Below are positions 28,929 through 39,190 of a stretch of 64,000 nucleotides of DNA, in pieces. Within the stretch, counting starts at the first letter, position 1. Each line of letters opens with the position of its first letter. Both the position numbers and the translations under genes were made by a program. The stretch is taken from NCBI GenBank assembly GCA_963805985.1, contig CAWDWG010000008.1:186001-250000 (forward strand). The letters are read 5' to 3'. The notes beneath the pieces are model-generated. The model was not told the DNA's origin, ran no database searches, and saw only the letters and a program-made list of their open reading frames with translations. Source of the stretch: Bog-257 sp963805985 (GTDB lineage Bacteria > Acidobacteriota > Terriglobia > Terriglobales > Acidobacteriaceae).

Positions 28929-29383
28929 AGTATTCCGTTACTGCTCCCGTTCCCTAGGCACAGAGCGCCCGTCAGGCTCTGGTAACCACCTGGACTCGCC
29001 GTGCCGCCAGCGGATTACGGGGTGGAAATAAAAAGTGGGCGATCGCCCACCGGTGTGCTTCGCCGAATCTGCACCAGTTCTCCGCCACGCCGCGATCGGT
29101 GACGGGAACCGAAAAACACAACAGTACAGAACTAAATATACGCCGGAAGGGGGCTAAAACTCAAGGCCGACCTGCGCTTACTCTCAGACCGTTACCCATG
29201 ACACCGGGCGGCGGGGGCTGGCGTGGGCCGTTACCGCGGGGTATTCCGTATAAAAAAGAAAGTCGGCTGCCAGCCTGGGTGCCAGTGACTTCATGGAGCA
29301 TTGCGGCACGCCCTTCCGGTTTGCCCTAAGCGGCAGCGCAACCCTACAATAATCGTTTACCCCTTCCACGGAATCAAATAACG
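28929..29383. other. Divergent intergenic region between rimP and guaB
   Basis: The 455 bases separate two divergent operons and hold no recognised gene. A perfect 16-bp palindrome, GTGGGCGATCGCCCAC, lies at 29035-29050. The guaB promoter is near the right end; the rimP promoter was not identified. Confidence 0.5.
29321..29350 (+). promoter_or_regulatory. Candidate guaB promoter
   Basis: TTGCCC (29321-29326) and TACAAT (29345-29350) are spaced by 18 bases, which would place the transcript start about 27 bases before the guaB ATG. Confidence 0.45.
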
Positions 29384-30901
29384 ATGATCCATTTTCCTGT
29401 CCCTGAGGCGCTTACCTTCGATGACGTGTTGCTGCTGCCCGCGAAGTCCGATGTTGTGCCTGCGCTGGCCGACACCACCACTCGTCTGACCCGCAATATT
29501 ACGCTGCGCGTTCCCCTGATCAGCGCGGCCATGGATACGGTGACCGAATCGCATATGGCGATTGCCATGGCGCAGCAGGGCGGCATGGGCATCATCCATC
29601 GCAACCTGTCGATCGAGCAGCAGACGCTGGAGGTCGACAAGGTGAAGCGCTCGGAGAGCGGCATGATTGTCGATCCCATCACCATGGCGCCGGAGCAGAA
29701 GATCTCCGAGGCGCTGGAGTTGATGCGGCACTATCGCATCTCGGGCGTGCCGATAACCAAGAAGGGCAAGCTGGTCGGCATCCTTACCAATCGCGATCTG
29801 CGTTTTGAAACTCGCACCGACGTTCCCATCAGCGAAGTGATGACCAAGGACAACCTCATCACGGTTCCGGTGGGCACGACGCTGACCGATGCCGAGGCGA
29901 TCCTGCATCAGCATCGCATCGAGAAGCTGCTGGTGGTCGACGATGCCTACAACCTGAAAGGCCTGATCACGGTGAAGGACATCCAGAAACGGTTGAAGTA
30001 TCCGACCGCCGCGAAGGATGATCATGGCCGGTTGCGCGTGGGCGCGGCGATTGGGGCGACGGGAGATTTTCTGGAGCGCGCGCAGGAATTGGTGCGAGCC
30101 AAGGCTGATCTCTTGGCCATTGATAGCGCGCACGGGCATTCGACGCGAGTGATCGAGGCAATCAAGAAAATCAAGGCGGCGCTGCCGCAGGTTGATCTGC
30201 TGGCGGGGAATGTTGGGACCTTCGACGGCGCTTGCGAACTGGCGCGCGCTGGCGCGGACGGGATCAAGGTCGGCATCGGGCCAGGATCGATTTGCACCAC
30301 GCGCGTCGTTACCGGCGCAGGCGTGCCGCAGATCACAGCAATTGCCGAGGCGGCGCGCGCGGTTCGCGACAGCGACGTTTCGGTGATTGCCGACGGCGGC
30401 ATCAAGTACTCCGGCGACGTCACTAAGGCAATTGCCGCCGGCGCCGATTGCGTGATGATCGGATCGCTGCTGGCAGGAACGGAAGAGAGCCCAGGCGAAA
30501 CGATTCTGTATCAGGGAAGGTCGTTCAAGACGTATCGCGGCATGGGGTCGCTGGCGGCGATGGCGCAGGGTTCCAGCGAGCGCTATTTCCAGAGCACCGA
30601 TGGCGAGTCGGAAGATTCGTCTGTGCCCGTGCTTTCCGAGAATGACAGCGACAGCAATCGCCTCGCGAAACTGGTGCCGGAAGGCATTGAAGGACGCGTG
30701 CCGTATCGCGGGACAGTGGGCATGATCGTGTATCAGCTGGTCGGCGGCGTGAAGAGCGGTATGGGCTACGTGGGCTGCGCGACGATTGAAGAGCTGCAGC
30801 AGAAGGCGCGCTTCGTACGCATCAGCGGAGCCGGACTGCGCGAGAGCCATGTGCACGATGTGATGATCACGCGCGAGGCGCCGAATTATCGGGCGGAATG
30901 A
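29384..30901 (+). CDS. guaB: Inosine-5'-monophosphate dehydrogenase
   Basis: A 505-residue IMPDH, which oxidises IMP to XMP with NAD, the committed step to GMP. The TIM barrel begins with ALTFDDVLLLPAKSDV and is interrupted by a CBS pair (about residues 95-205; ISEALELMRHYRISGVPIT, VMTKDNLITVPVGTTLTDA). The catalytic loop GIGPGSICTTRVVTG has Cys304, and the mobile flap region includes YRGMGSLAAM. The CBS domains normally bind adenine or guanine nucleotides and allow feedback control. The gene heads a plus-strand unit of its own; purA, the AMP-branch enzyme, lies 7 kb away. Confidence 0.97.
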   Translation: MIHFPVPEALTFDDVLLLPAKSDVVPALADTTTRLTRNITLRVPLISAAMDTVTESHMAIAMAQQGGMGIIHRNLSIEQQTLEVDKVKRSESGMIVDPITMAPEQKISEALELMRHYRISGVPITKKGKLVGILTNRDLRFETRTDVPISEVMTKDNLITVPVGTTLTDAEAILHQHRIEKLLVVDDAYNLKGLITVKDIQKRLKYPTAAKDDHGRLRVGAAIGATGDFLERAQELVRAKADLLAIDSAHGHSTRVIEAIKKIKAALPQVDLLAGNVGTFDGACELARAGADGIKVGIGPGSICTTRVVTGAGVPQITAIAEAARAVRDSDVSVIADGGIKYSGDVTKAIAAGADCVMIGSLLAGTEESPGETILYQGRSFKTYRGMGSLAAMAQGSSERYFQSTDGESEDSSVPVLSENDSDSNRLAKLVPEGIEGRVPYRGTVGMIVYQLVGGVKSGMGYVGCATIEELQQKARFVRISGAGLRESHVHDVMITREAPNYRAE

Positions 30902-30905
30902 AGAA

Positions 30906-31068
30906 GCCGTGAGCTCTGAGCTGTGGGCCGTGGGCTAGGGGCCAAGAGCTTAAATTGTGTGTGGCTCGAGGCACCGCCTTAGCTCTCAATCCCAGTCCGT
31001 TAGACCGAGCCGCCCGAGAATACTGATATGCATGTGCTCATGGCTCACAGCTCAGAGCCCATGGCTGG
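30906..31068. repeat. Heptamer array E (guaB-VanZ gap)
   Basis: The left arm holds seven units of the type GCTCTGA/GCTGTGG (30906-30954), beginning four bases after the guaB stop. The right arm has five units of the type TGGCTCA (31034-31068), ending nine bases before the next gene. The arms share 21 of 25 complementary positions; three of the four mismatches would be G-U pairs in RNA. The unit sequence is quite different from the TTAGC arrays, but the design is the same. Confidence 0.85.
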
Positions 31069-31077
31069 TTTTCCGGA

Positions 31078-31629
31078 GTGTCATTGTTAAAGCCGTCGTT
31101 TCGTTCTTTGGTACGTAATTGGTGGATGGTGGTCGTCTGGCTCGGAGTCATCCGGGTGGAATCCACCGACATGGCTTCGGCCCACAACACCTCCTTCGTC
31201 CTGTACAAAGTGCTGTCCGTTGTCGCGCCGCATGTGCGGCATGAGTCGGTTGAGCTGCTGAACGCGATTCTTCGCAAGACCGGACACTTCCTCGGCTACG
31301 GAATTCTGAGCGCACTGGTCTTCCTCGCGCTGCGCCATACCAATCGCGATCGGCTGCGTCCGCTGCTGCGGCGGCCGTGGGGAATTTATCTGCGCGACTG
31401 GTGGTGCCGCGAGTGGGTAATGATCGCGATACTGTTCACGATCGTCACCGCAGCCTATGACGAGATTCATCAGACGTTTATCCCGTCGCGCACCGGGCGC
31501 TGGCAGGATGTGGTGATCGATAGCTGCGGTGCGGCGGTGATTCAGATCGTGATTTATCTGCTGACCAAACGCGCGTTCCAGCGGCGACTGACGTTGGAGC
31601 CGGCGCCGGAACTGATGACGATGCGATAG
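31078..31629 (+). CDS. VanZ-like membrane protein
   Basis: A 183-residue membrane protein. Its core matches the VanZ-like domain: ILRKTGHFLGYGILSALVFLAL, a membrane helix (WVMIAILFTIVTAAYDEIHQ) and the signature AYDEIHQTFIPSRTGRWQDV followed by IDSCGA. VanZ relatives can affect teicoplanin resistance or envelope stress, but most have no known function. The start is a GTG at 31078, whose preceding CCGGAG is a weak ribosome-binding site. The preceding gap is heptamer array E. Confidence 0.8.
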   Translation: MSLLKPSFRSLVRNWWMVVVWLGVIRVESTDMASAHNTSFVLYKVLSVVAPHVRHESVELLNAILRKTGHFLGYGILSALVFLALRHTNRDRLRPLLRRPWGIYLRDWWCREWVMIAILFTIVTAAYDEIHQTFIPSRTGRWQDVVIDSCGAAVIQIVIYLLTKRAFQRRLTLEPAPELMTMR

Positions 31630-31743
31630 AAGTTGGGCCCGAAGGTTGGGCCTCCTCGCAGAAAAGCGAACAGCAGGTCCTTCAACTGCGCGTCCGCCCG
31701 CCGCATCGGACGCGGCGGAAAAGCAAAGGCGCGGCCGCTCCGC

Positions 31744-32520
31744 TCAGGATGACAAAGCTAAAAGAGGCGTGCTGGAACACCAGCCCAAATCTGCCAAAAC
31801 CCATGCGGCCGCCGTCAGTGTGGCGGAGAGGATGGTCTCGCTCCATTGGAAGGGATCTTTGCTGCCTGCCGCCACGATAGGCACCCACACCAGCAGAGTG
31901 AACATTCCAATCTGCAACGCCACAAGCACCGCCGCCAGGCGGGCATACGCACCGATCGATATAGCCAGAGCTGCGACGATGAATGCGCCGCCGGTGAAAC
32001 AGGCCAAAGCGACATGCCAGGGCATCCAGTGAGGTATCAGCGCGGCGGTGGGTTGTAGATAGATGAAGTGAGCGATGCCGAAGGGGATCAGGGCCACGCC
32101 GTAAAGCACTCTGGCGATGCGCAGACCGCTTTCGCCCGTTGCGAAACGGAGTCGTTGCCTGTCCCATTCTGTGGCGAACCGGACATTTAAGACCCAGGCG
32201 GCCGCCGCCATAACGGCGATCTTGCAGGCTGCCCACCAGTAATCCACCGTGAACGAGAGGAAGACGCCGGGCAGTCGCACCAGCAATAACCAGAGCAGGA
32301 ACCAGGCGAGCAGCACGCGGGCAGCGACGGCGGATGTGCTCTGCCAAAGCAAACCGATGCCGGTCGCGAGGCACACGAGGGCGCAGAGATAGGCCAGAGC
32401 GGGCGCGTCGTGGGGTATCGGCTGAAATAGCGATACCCATTCGCCTTTGATCAGTCCCAGGATCCCGAGGCCGATCATGGTCGCCGCAAAGACCGCATGA
32501 CCTACACTTGCGATGCGCAT
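31744..32520 (-). CDS. DoxX-like multi-pass membrane protein
   Basis: A 258-residue, very hydrophobic protein with seven or eight predicted membrane segments (for example GHAVFAATMIGLGILGLIKG; VLLAWFLLWLLLVRLPGVFL; LYGVALIPFGIAHFIYL). The pattern resembles DoxX/DoxD-like proteins. No function can be assigned. The ATG at 32520 was chosen because GGAGG lies eight bases upstream; the frame opens seven codons earlier. It is convergent with the VanZ-like gene; the gap between them contains a TCCTTC...CTCAGGATGAC sequence often seen in acidobacterial intergenic DNA (inference from recall). Confidence 0.65.
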   Translation of the reverse strand: MRIASVGHAVFAATMIGLGILGLIKGEWVSLFQPIPHDAPALAYLCALVCLATGIGLLWQSTSAVAARVLLAWFLLWLLLVRLPGVFLSFTVDYWWAACKIAVMAAAAWVLNVRFATEWDRQRLRFATGESGLRIARVLYGVALIPFGIAHFIYLQPTAALIPHWMPWHVALACFTGGAFIVAALAISIGAYARLAAVLVALQIGMFTLLVWVPIVAAGSKDPFQWSETILSATLTAAAWVLADLGWCSSTPLLALSS

Positions 32521-32711
32521 CGCCCTATCCTCCATCGGCACTCTTCATCGGAGGGCGTTATCGTAACTCACCGTGAGTGCAGTCGGCCGGCGGTTGTCGC
32601 GACTTGAGACGAACTCCGTTGCGCAGGGGCCAGAACGCCTCTTCTGAGCCATCAAACGGTCCCACTTCCCACGACAAAAATGTTCTAGACTCTTGTTGGG
32701 AATATTCGTAG

Positions 32712-34517
32712 ATGCGCAAATCGCTTTTCGCTGGTTTCCTCTTCGCCGCTCTGTGTTGTTCTTCGCTGACGAGCCAAGCTCAATCTGACGCCGCGCAAGC
32801 AAAGCAACCCAAGCAGGCTGCTCAGGGCAAATCGACTGCGGTCGACGCCCAGGACCATCCGTGGTGGCAGCACGCCGTCTTCTACGAGATTTATCCGCGC
32901 AGCTTTGCCGACAGCAACAATGACGGTATCGGCGATCTGCCGGGCATCACCTCGAAGCTTGACTACCTTAAGCAGCTTGGCGTCGATGTCATCTGGATTA
33001 CGCCCTGCTATCCCTCGCCGCAGGTCGATTTCGGCTACGACGTTTCCGATTACGAAGACATCGATCCGGTCTACGGCTCGCTCTCCGATTTCGGCAAGAT
33101 GCAGCAGGACGCGCAGGAGCGCAGCATTCGCATCATCATGGACCTGGTGCTGAACCACACCTCGGACCAGCACAAGTGGTTCATCGACTCGCGCTCCTCG
33201 CGCAACTCGAAACATCGCGACTGGTATATCTGGCGAGATGGAAAGTCCGGCTCAGGCGGCGCAATCGCGGCGCTTGCCGGAGGCAGTTCAAAACCGCAGC
33301 CGCCCAACAACTGGATCGCGCTATTCGGCGGCTCCGCGTGGCAGTGGGATGGGAAGACCAAACAGTTCTATTACCACTTCTTTTATCCGCAGCAGCCGGA
33401 CCTGAACTGGCGCAATCCCGAGGTGCAGGATGCCATGTTCGACGTGACGCGCTGGTGGTACGACCGCGGCGTCGCCGGCTTTCGCCTGGATGCGGTGGAC
33501 ACGATCTTCGAAGACCCAAAGCTGCACGACAATCCCGTCCTGCCCGGCAAGAACGGCTATGGCGATCCCAACGAGGAGAACAAGTACAACACCAACTTGC
33601 CGGAGCTGCACGACGTGCTGAAGGGGCTGCGTAAGATCGCCGACCAGTACAACGCGGTACTCATCGGCGAGACCGCGACCAAGACCATCGAGCAGCTCGA
33701 CAAATATTACGGCCAGGGCGGCAACGAGTTGCAGATGCCGATGGACCTGATGTTCGCCAAGGTCGACGAACTCTCACCGCCGGAGTTTCGCCGGCAGATC
33801 GCGGCCGTCAATTCCGCTCCAGGCTGGCCGGTTTACCTGATCGGCAATCATGATCTCCCGCGCTCGTATGACCGCTACGGCGATGGCGAGCATAACGACG
33901 CAATCGCCAAAGTGATGGCCGGCTTGTATCTCACGCTGCGCGGTACGCCAATCATGTATTACGGAGAAGAGATCGGGATCGAGCAGAACGATCCGAAGTC
34001 CAAAGCCGAAGTGAAGGATCCCATCGGAAAACTGGGCTGGCCCAACAATAAGGGCCGCGACGGCGAGCGTACGCCGATGCAATGGACCGACAAGGTGAAT
34101 GCGGGATTCAGCAAGACGCGGCCGTGGTTGCCGGTTTCCGACAACTATCGCACGCACAATGTCGCCAGCGAGCAGAAGGATCCTAATTCGATTCTGCGTT
34201 TTTATGAGCAATTACTGGCGCTGCGGCACACGAACCAGGCGCTGCTCGACGGCGATTACGTCGCGCTCAACCAGAACGATCCCAACGTCATGTCCTATCT
34301 GCGCCGCTATAAGGATCAGGCGGTGCTGGTCGTGCTCAACATGTCTGACGAAGCGCAGAAGGCTAGCTTCGCCCTTGGGCCGCAAGGATTCTCAGCGAGC
34401 GAGGCCAAAACTTTGCTGACCACAATGCCGGAGATGAAAGACAGCGCGAATGTGTCGGGGATGACCCTCGCGCCGTTCGCGGTCTATATCGGCGAAGTTA
34501 CGCGCGCGGCGAAGTAG
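32712..34517 (+). CDS. Secreted GH13 alpha-glucosidase / oligo-1,6-glucosidase-like enzyme
   Basis: A 601-residue GH13 hydrolase with a signal peptide (SLFAGFLFAALCCSSLTSQAQ). The TIM barrel starts HAVFYEIYPRSFADSNNDGIGDL. Conserved regions: DLVLNHTS (I), GFRLDAVDT with nucleophile Asp260 (II), LIGETAT with acid/base Glu320 (III), IGNHDLPRS with Asp381 (IV). NNDGIGDL also matches the calcium-site loop of the oligo-1,6-glucosidase/trehalose-synthase branch. It would hydrolyse or transfer alpha-glucosidic bonds in the periplasm or outside, unlike its mostly cytoplasmic relatives. A Gly/Ser-rich insert (KSGSGGAIAALAGGSSKPQ) lies at about 178-196. Substrate specificity cannot be told from sequence. 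A Lys/Gln-rich spacer follows the signal peptide. Confidence 0.9.
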   Translation: MRKSLFAGFLFAALCCSSLTSQAQSDAAQAKQPKQAAQGKSTAVDAQDHPWWQHAVFYEIYPRSFADSNNDGIGDLPGITSKLDYLKQLGVDVIWITPCYPSPQVDFGYDVSDYEDIDPVYGSLSDFGKMQQDAQERSIRIIMDLVLNHTSDQHKWFIDSRSSRNSKHRDWYIWRDGKSGSGGAIAALAGGSSKPQPPNNWIALFGGSAWQWDGKTKQFYYHFFYPQQPDLNWRNPEVQDAMFDVTRWWYDRGVAGFRLDAVDTIFEDPKLHDNPVLPGKNGYGDPNEENKYNTNLPELHDVLKGLRKIADQYNAVLIGETATKTIEQLDKYYGQGGNELQMPMDLMFAKVDELSPPEFRRQIAAVNSAPGWPVYLIGNHDLPRSYDRYGDGEHNDAIAKVMAGLYLTLRGTPIMYYGEEIGIEQNDPKSKAEVKDPIGKLGWPNNKGRDGERTPMQWTDKVNAGFSKTRPWLPVSDNYRTHNVASEQKDPNSILRFYEQLLALRHTNQALLDGDYVALNQNDPNVMSYLRRYKDQAVLVVLNMSDEAQKASFALGPQGFSASEAKTLLTTMPEMKDSANVSGMTLAPFAVYIGEVTRAAK

Positions 34518-34583
34518 ACGGCGATCCGGCCGTGGGCGAAGCACATCAATCCATGTCGGGGACTTGGCGAGCCAGAGCCGCAC

Positions 34584-35342
34584 TTACTGCTTGTGCAGCG
34601 ATTCCGACAGGCTAATCAGGTTTTGGGGACGAACGCGGATGACGCCGCGGCGCGGACTGTCGATGTCGGCGATGAGAAAGAACGCAACCGCCAGCAGAAA
34701 TGGCAAAACGGTGAACAGCCCCCCCTTCTTATGGCGCGCGCCATAGCCGACCAGCAGGCTGCAGCAGATTCCCAAAACGATCATCAGGCACCACGCGCCT
34801 ACCGGGATGCGGTTCCACCACGCTGCTTGCGTATAACCCTGACGGTTCAAAACGTCGTTCATGCCGGAGACGACGAGGCCGAGGATGGGAGTTGGTTGGG
34901 CAGTGGCATCGCGCTGAACCACGGACCACATCTGATCCTGTAACCTGACTGTCTCCTTGTTAATGCGCTCGAGCTCCTGCTCATCGCGCGTAGTGAAGAA
35001 CACTAGGCGATGGTCGAGGTATTCGGTTAGCAGTGCTTTCACTCTTGCGGCGTCGGCGGCAGGCAGCAGATCGGCGCGAACATACTCGGTGCCGATGGCG
35101 TTGGCTTCTTCCTCTTCATAGTTCTTTCGCTGATCGTAACGGCTGACCGCCATGGAAAAGCTGAATCCGATGATCAAGGCCAGGAGCGTCAGGCTGGAGC
35201 TGATGACCAGGCTGAGATCGTCTCGCTCTTCCTCCCGTGGAGGGCGCAGCCTGGTGCCGATTCTGGCGCCGATCTGCACGGCTACCCAAAGCACCACCAA
35301 AGAAAACAGAAACACGACCAGTGGACGGATGAATAGATCCAT
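34584..35342 (-). CDS. DUF4239 (bestrophin-like) membrane protein
   Basis: A 252-residue membrane protein with two N-terminal helices (LVVFLFSLVVLWVAVQIGA; LVISSSLTLLALIIGFSFSMAV), the family motif SRYDQRKNYEEEEANAIGTEY, a long cytosolic helical part and two C-terminal helices (GAWCLMIVLGICCSLLVGYG; VLPFLLAVAFFLIADIDSPRRG). This is the DUF4239 pattern, sometimes called bestrophin-like. Ion-channel activity is not proven. It is convergent with the GH13 gene. Confidence 0.8.
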   Translation of the reverse strand: MDLFIRPLVVFLFSLVVLWVAVQIGARIGTRLRPPREEERDDLSLVISSSLTLLALIIGFSFSMAVSRYDQRKNYEEEEANAIGTEYVRADLLPAADAARVKALLTEYLDHRLVFFTTRDEQELERINKETVRLQDQMWSVVQRDATAQPTPILGLVVSGMNDVLNRQGYTQAAWWNRIPVGAWCLMIVLGICCSLLVGYGARHKKGGLFTVLPFLLAVAFFLIADIDSPRRGVIRVRPQNLISLSESLHKQ

Positions 35343-35578
35343 GAAGCGCAGGTCTCCGAGCTCCCCTCAAGGAACGTCCGCGAGGGTAGCTACGTTCCTT
35401 ATAACTTAAGGGCGAACGCAAGTATGGTATACGATTCCGCGCGGCAGACCAGTGAGACGGGGAGAGTCTATTGACGTTGTCGGAGAGGAAACGAGCCGCT
35501 GCTTAGGCTAAACGCTGGAGAGTTCAGGTCAAGCGGTGCAGAGTGGCGAAGGTCATCTATCCGACCTTGGCCAGTTCA

Positions 35579-35749
35579 TCAGGATGGACCGACCGGGGGG
35601 CCTTGCTGGCGGCGCTTGCGGTCGAGCGGATTCGCGGTCTGGGTCTGTTCTTCACGGGACATATAGAACCAGGCTCCTAAAAAAACGGCACAGGCAGTCA
35701 TACCGTACAAATTGTAAGTGGCGAACAAACGCTGCAAGAAATCGAGCAT
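35579..35749 (-). CDS. Small single-pass membrane protein
   Basis: A 56-residue frame starting at ATG 35749, with GAGGGG just upstream. One transmembrane helix (about residues 13-30, NLYGMTACAVFLGAWFYM) is followed by a charged tail with several Arg, Lys and Gln. It was not recognised, but the codon use, ribosome-binding site and clear membrane segment make a real gene likely. Confidence 0.5.
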   Translation of the reverse strand: MLDFLQRLFATYNLYGMTACAVFLGAWFYMSREEQTQTANPLDRKRRQQGPPVGPS

Positions 35750-36080
35750 AGACCCCTCACTGGCGCTGAGTCCGGACCAGTTCTCGGAGGGCAGAACAGG
35801 TGGAGCTCGTGTGGCGCGCGCTAGTGCTGTAATTGCCCTGACTGTAGCCCCGATACTGTTTCCCGACAAGACCACTTGTGGCGTGGAACCGGGCCACTCT
35901 CGCCCCGGATGGTTAGCACCATAGTGCCTCATATTCAGCTATGTATAAGTTAAAAAGTAAGTTAGCGAGGGCGTTCGATTTGCGTGCCAGCGAGGCGGGA
36001 GGATCGAAAGCCGCACCTGGCAGTTGGAAAAAGAGGGGGCCGCAGGACCGAGCCGTCCGTGTTACAACTGAAAACGCCCG
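35750..36080. other. Intergenic region before the AI-2E family gene
   Basis: The 331 bases hold no recognised gene. They should contain divergent promoters for the small membrane protein and the permease. An AT-rich stretch lies at about 35935-35965. Confidence 0.35.
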
Positions 36081-37166
36081 ATGAACAGCAAGCGCACCAC
36101 GAATATCTTTCTCGCGACGCTGGTGGTTCTCGCGCTGGGCCTCGCGATCGTCATCACGCGGCCCTTTCTGCAGCCGTTTGCTTTCGCGGTGATCCTGGCG
36201 GTGGTCTTCTTCCCGGTGCACGAACGGGTGCTGCGTTTCTTGAAACGGCGTCGTGCAGTGGCTTCGCTGGTCTCGACGTTAGCGGTGATCCTGCTGTTTG
36301 GAGTTCCGGCCTTCATCATCGTGACCCTGGGCGCGAATGAGGCGATGACGGTCGCGCACTATCTCACGCGCCGCAGCGCGGAAGAAGGCGGTTTCACGCT
36401 TTTCCTTATCAACCTGGCTGCCGGTCCACTGCACTTTATCGGGCGCTGGGTCGATCTGTCTAAATACGATATACACGGCATCATCAACTCCAATGCCCAG
36501 AAGGCAAGCGTCAGCCTGCTTGGCGTGGGCGCGGCGGTGTTGAGCAATCTGGCGCGCTTTGCCGTCAACGCGCTGATCACCTTCGTCATCCTGTTTTTTC
36601 TATTTCGCGAAGGCAAAGAGTGGGCCTATCGGGCCGGCAAACTAACTCCGCTCACCGATGTGCAGGTCGCGCGCCTATACCAGAACATCTCCGATACCAT
36701 CGTCGCCAACGTTTACGGCATTCTCACCGTTGGATTCGCTCAGGGCCTGCTGACCGGTATCGCGATGAAGATCGTGGGCATGCCGTCAGCTCTATTGCTG
36801 GGGCTGGCGGCGGGCCTCTGTTCCATCATTCCGGTGGTGGGGTCGGCGCTGGTGTGGGTTCCGGTGGCGCTTTATCTACTGTTTGAGGCGGCGCTCTGGA
36901 AGGGTATTTTCCTGCTGATCTGGGGTACGGTTGTGGTCAGTTCCATCGACAACATCTTGCGCCCATGGGTGGTTTCCGGGCGTGTTGAGCTGCACCCATT
37001 TGTGCTGCTGTTCTTCATCCTGGGCGGCGTCGAAGCGTTTGGATTTATCGGATTGTTTCTTGGACCAGTGGTGGCGTCGGTACTGGCAGCGCTGTGGAGG
37101 ATGTTGCGGGAATCGCTGGGCGACGGCGAGACGCAAGGAGCGGATTTCGCCGATTTTCCGCCTTGA
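36081..37166 (+). CDS. AI-2E family transporter (YdiK/PerM-like permease)
   Basis: A 361-residue membrane protein with seven to eight helices: an N-terminal pair (LATLVVLALGLAIVITRPFL; FAFAVILAVVFFPVHERVL), a cytosolic middle, then FVILFFLFREG, ALLLGLAAGLCSIIPVVGSAL, WGTVVVSSIDNILRPWVVSG and the GLFLGPVVASVLAALW end. The IIPVVGSALVWVP and DNILRPW motifs define the AI-2E/PerM family. Members export AI-2 or act as ion antiporters; the substrate here is not known. It stands alone on the plus strand. Confidence 0.88.
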   Translation: MNSKRTTNIFLATLVVLALGLAIVITRPFLQPFAFAVILAVVFFPVHERVLRFLKRRRAVASLVSTLAVILLFGVPAFIIVTLGANEAMTVAHYLTRRSAEEGGFTLFLINLAAGPLHFIGRWVDLSKYDIHGIINSNAQKASVSLLGVGAAVLSNLARFAVNALITFVILFFLFREGKEWAYRAGKLTPLTDVQVARLYQNISDTIVANVYGILTVGFAQGLLTGIAMKIVGMPSALLLGLAAGLCSIIPVVGSALVWVPVALYLLFEAALWKGIFLLIWGTVVVSSIDNILRPWVVSGRVELHPFVLLFFILGGVEAFGFIGLFLGPVVASVLAALWRMLRESLGDGETQGADFADFPP

Positions 37167-37179
37167 GCTGGAAGGTAGA

Positions 37180-37197
37180 GCTGGCCTTCAGGCCAGC
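37180..37197. repeat. CTTCAG-class palindrome after the permease
   Basis: GCTGGCC-TTCA-GGCCAGC, a perfect 7-bp stem with a 4-base loop, 13 bases after the stop. A related imperfect copy (CAGCTTCAGCCGG) follows near 37228. Confidence 0.8.
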
Positions 37198-37245
37198 GTC
37201 CAGGACATCCTAAATATTCAAGAGCCAGCTTCAGCCGGCGACACG

Positions 37246-37539
37246 TTACTCGCCGGTGAGCGGTTTGTAGAGATCGCCTTGCTGGCGTTCTCCGATGTTG
37301 CGTAGCGCCTTGACGGCGTACTCCTGAAAGTGGGGCGAGCTGCGATGCGCCTCGAGCGCGGCGGCGTCGCGATACTGCTCATAGATGAAGAAGCGGCGGG
37401 GATCGTCAGTGTGCCGGTGGACGACGTACATGAGGCATCCCGGTTCCTGACGTGAGGCGGCTTCCAGCTTAGCGAAGATGACCGCAACCTCCTGCGCATG
37501 TCCCTCATGCGCCAGCCAATTCACTGCCAAAACAAGCAT
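37246..37539 (-). CDS. Antibiotic biosynthesis monooxygenase (ABM) domain protein
   Basis: A 97-residue dimeric-ferredoxin-fold protein: LVLAVNWLAHEGHAQEVAVIF, then EAASRQEPGCLMYVVHRHTD, then RFFIYEQYRDAAALEAHRSS and HFQEYAVKAL. The pattern is that of YgiN/LsrG-like quinol monooxygenases, which act without cofactors on small quinols or aldehydes. The true substrate is unknown. GGAGG lies five bases before the ATG at 37539; a GTG one codon upstream is closer than usual. Confidence 0.85.
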   Translation of the reverse strand: MLVLAVNWLAHEGHAQEVAVIFAKLEAASRQEPGCLMYVVHRHTDDPRRFFIYEQYRDAAALEAHRSSPHFQEYAVKALRNIGERQQGDLYKPLTGE

Positions 37540-37578
37540 CACATCCTCCGATCCATGAAGGCTCCCGTTGGGTGGAAG

Positions 37579-37693
37579 CGCCGGGCTTTAGCCCGGCGAG
37601 AGCGGACAGTTTCACAAACGGGCTTCAGCCGCGGCGCCCAGGGCTAAAGCCCAATAGTGACGACTGCCCTGTTACGCACGGCTAAAGCCGTGC
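37579..37693. repeat. Cluster of three CTAAAG-class palindromes between purA and the ABM gene
   Basis: CGCCGGGCT-TT-AGCCCGGCG (37579-37598), GGGCTAAAGCCC (37641-37652) and GCACGGCT-AA-AGCCGTGC (37676-37693) are perfect palindromes with different arms around a TAAA or TTTA centre. CCCTGTTAC precedes the last one, as it follows a similar palindrome at 22902. Confidence 0.88.
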
Positions 37694-37708
37694 TCTTCCA
37701 CCGTTTCG

Positions 37709-39040
<1,332 letters not shown>

Positions 39041-39190
39041 TCCACTCCGCTTTCGATTGCTAAATCTCTGTCGGGCAGCCGCGCAGATTCATGCACACAA
39101 ATCGCGTGTTGTTGCGAAACGGTTCCTTTAAGTCAGGGAAATTCTATGTAACAGGAGCGGCCAAATTACCCGGTGTTACAGATTATTTTA

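Noticed and set aside
29035..29050. GTGGGCGATCGCCCAC palindrome as a cyanobacterial HIP1-type element
   Set aside because: A single copy was noticed in the window, and the gene content is not cyanobacterial; kept only as a palindrome of unknown role.
28929..29383. A purine riboswitch before guaB
   Set aside because: No conserved purine-riboswitch core was found, and the predicted leader is too short (about 27 bases).
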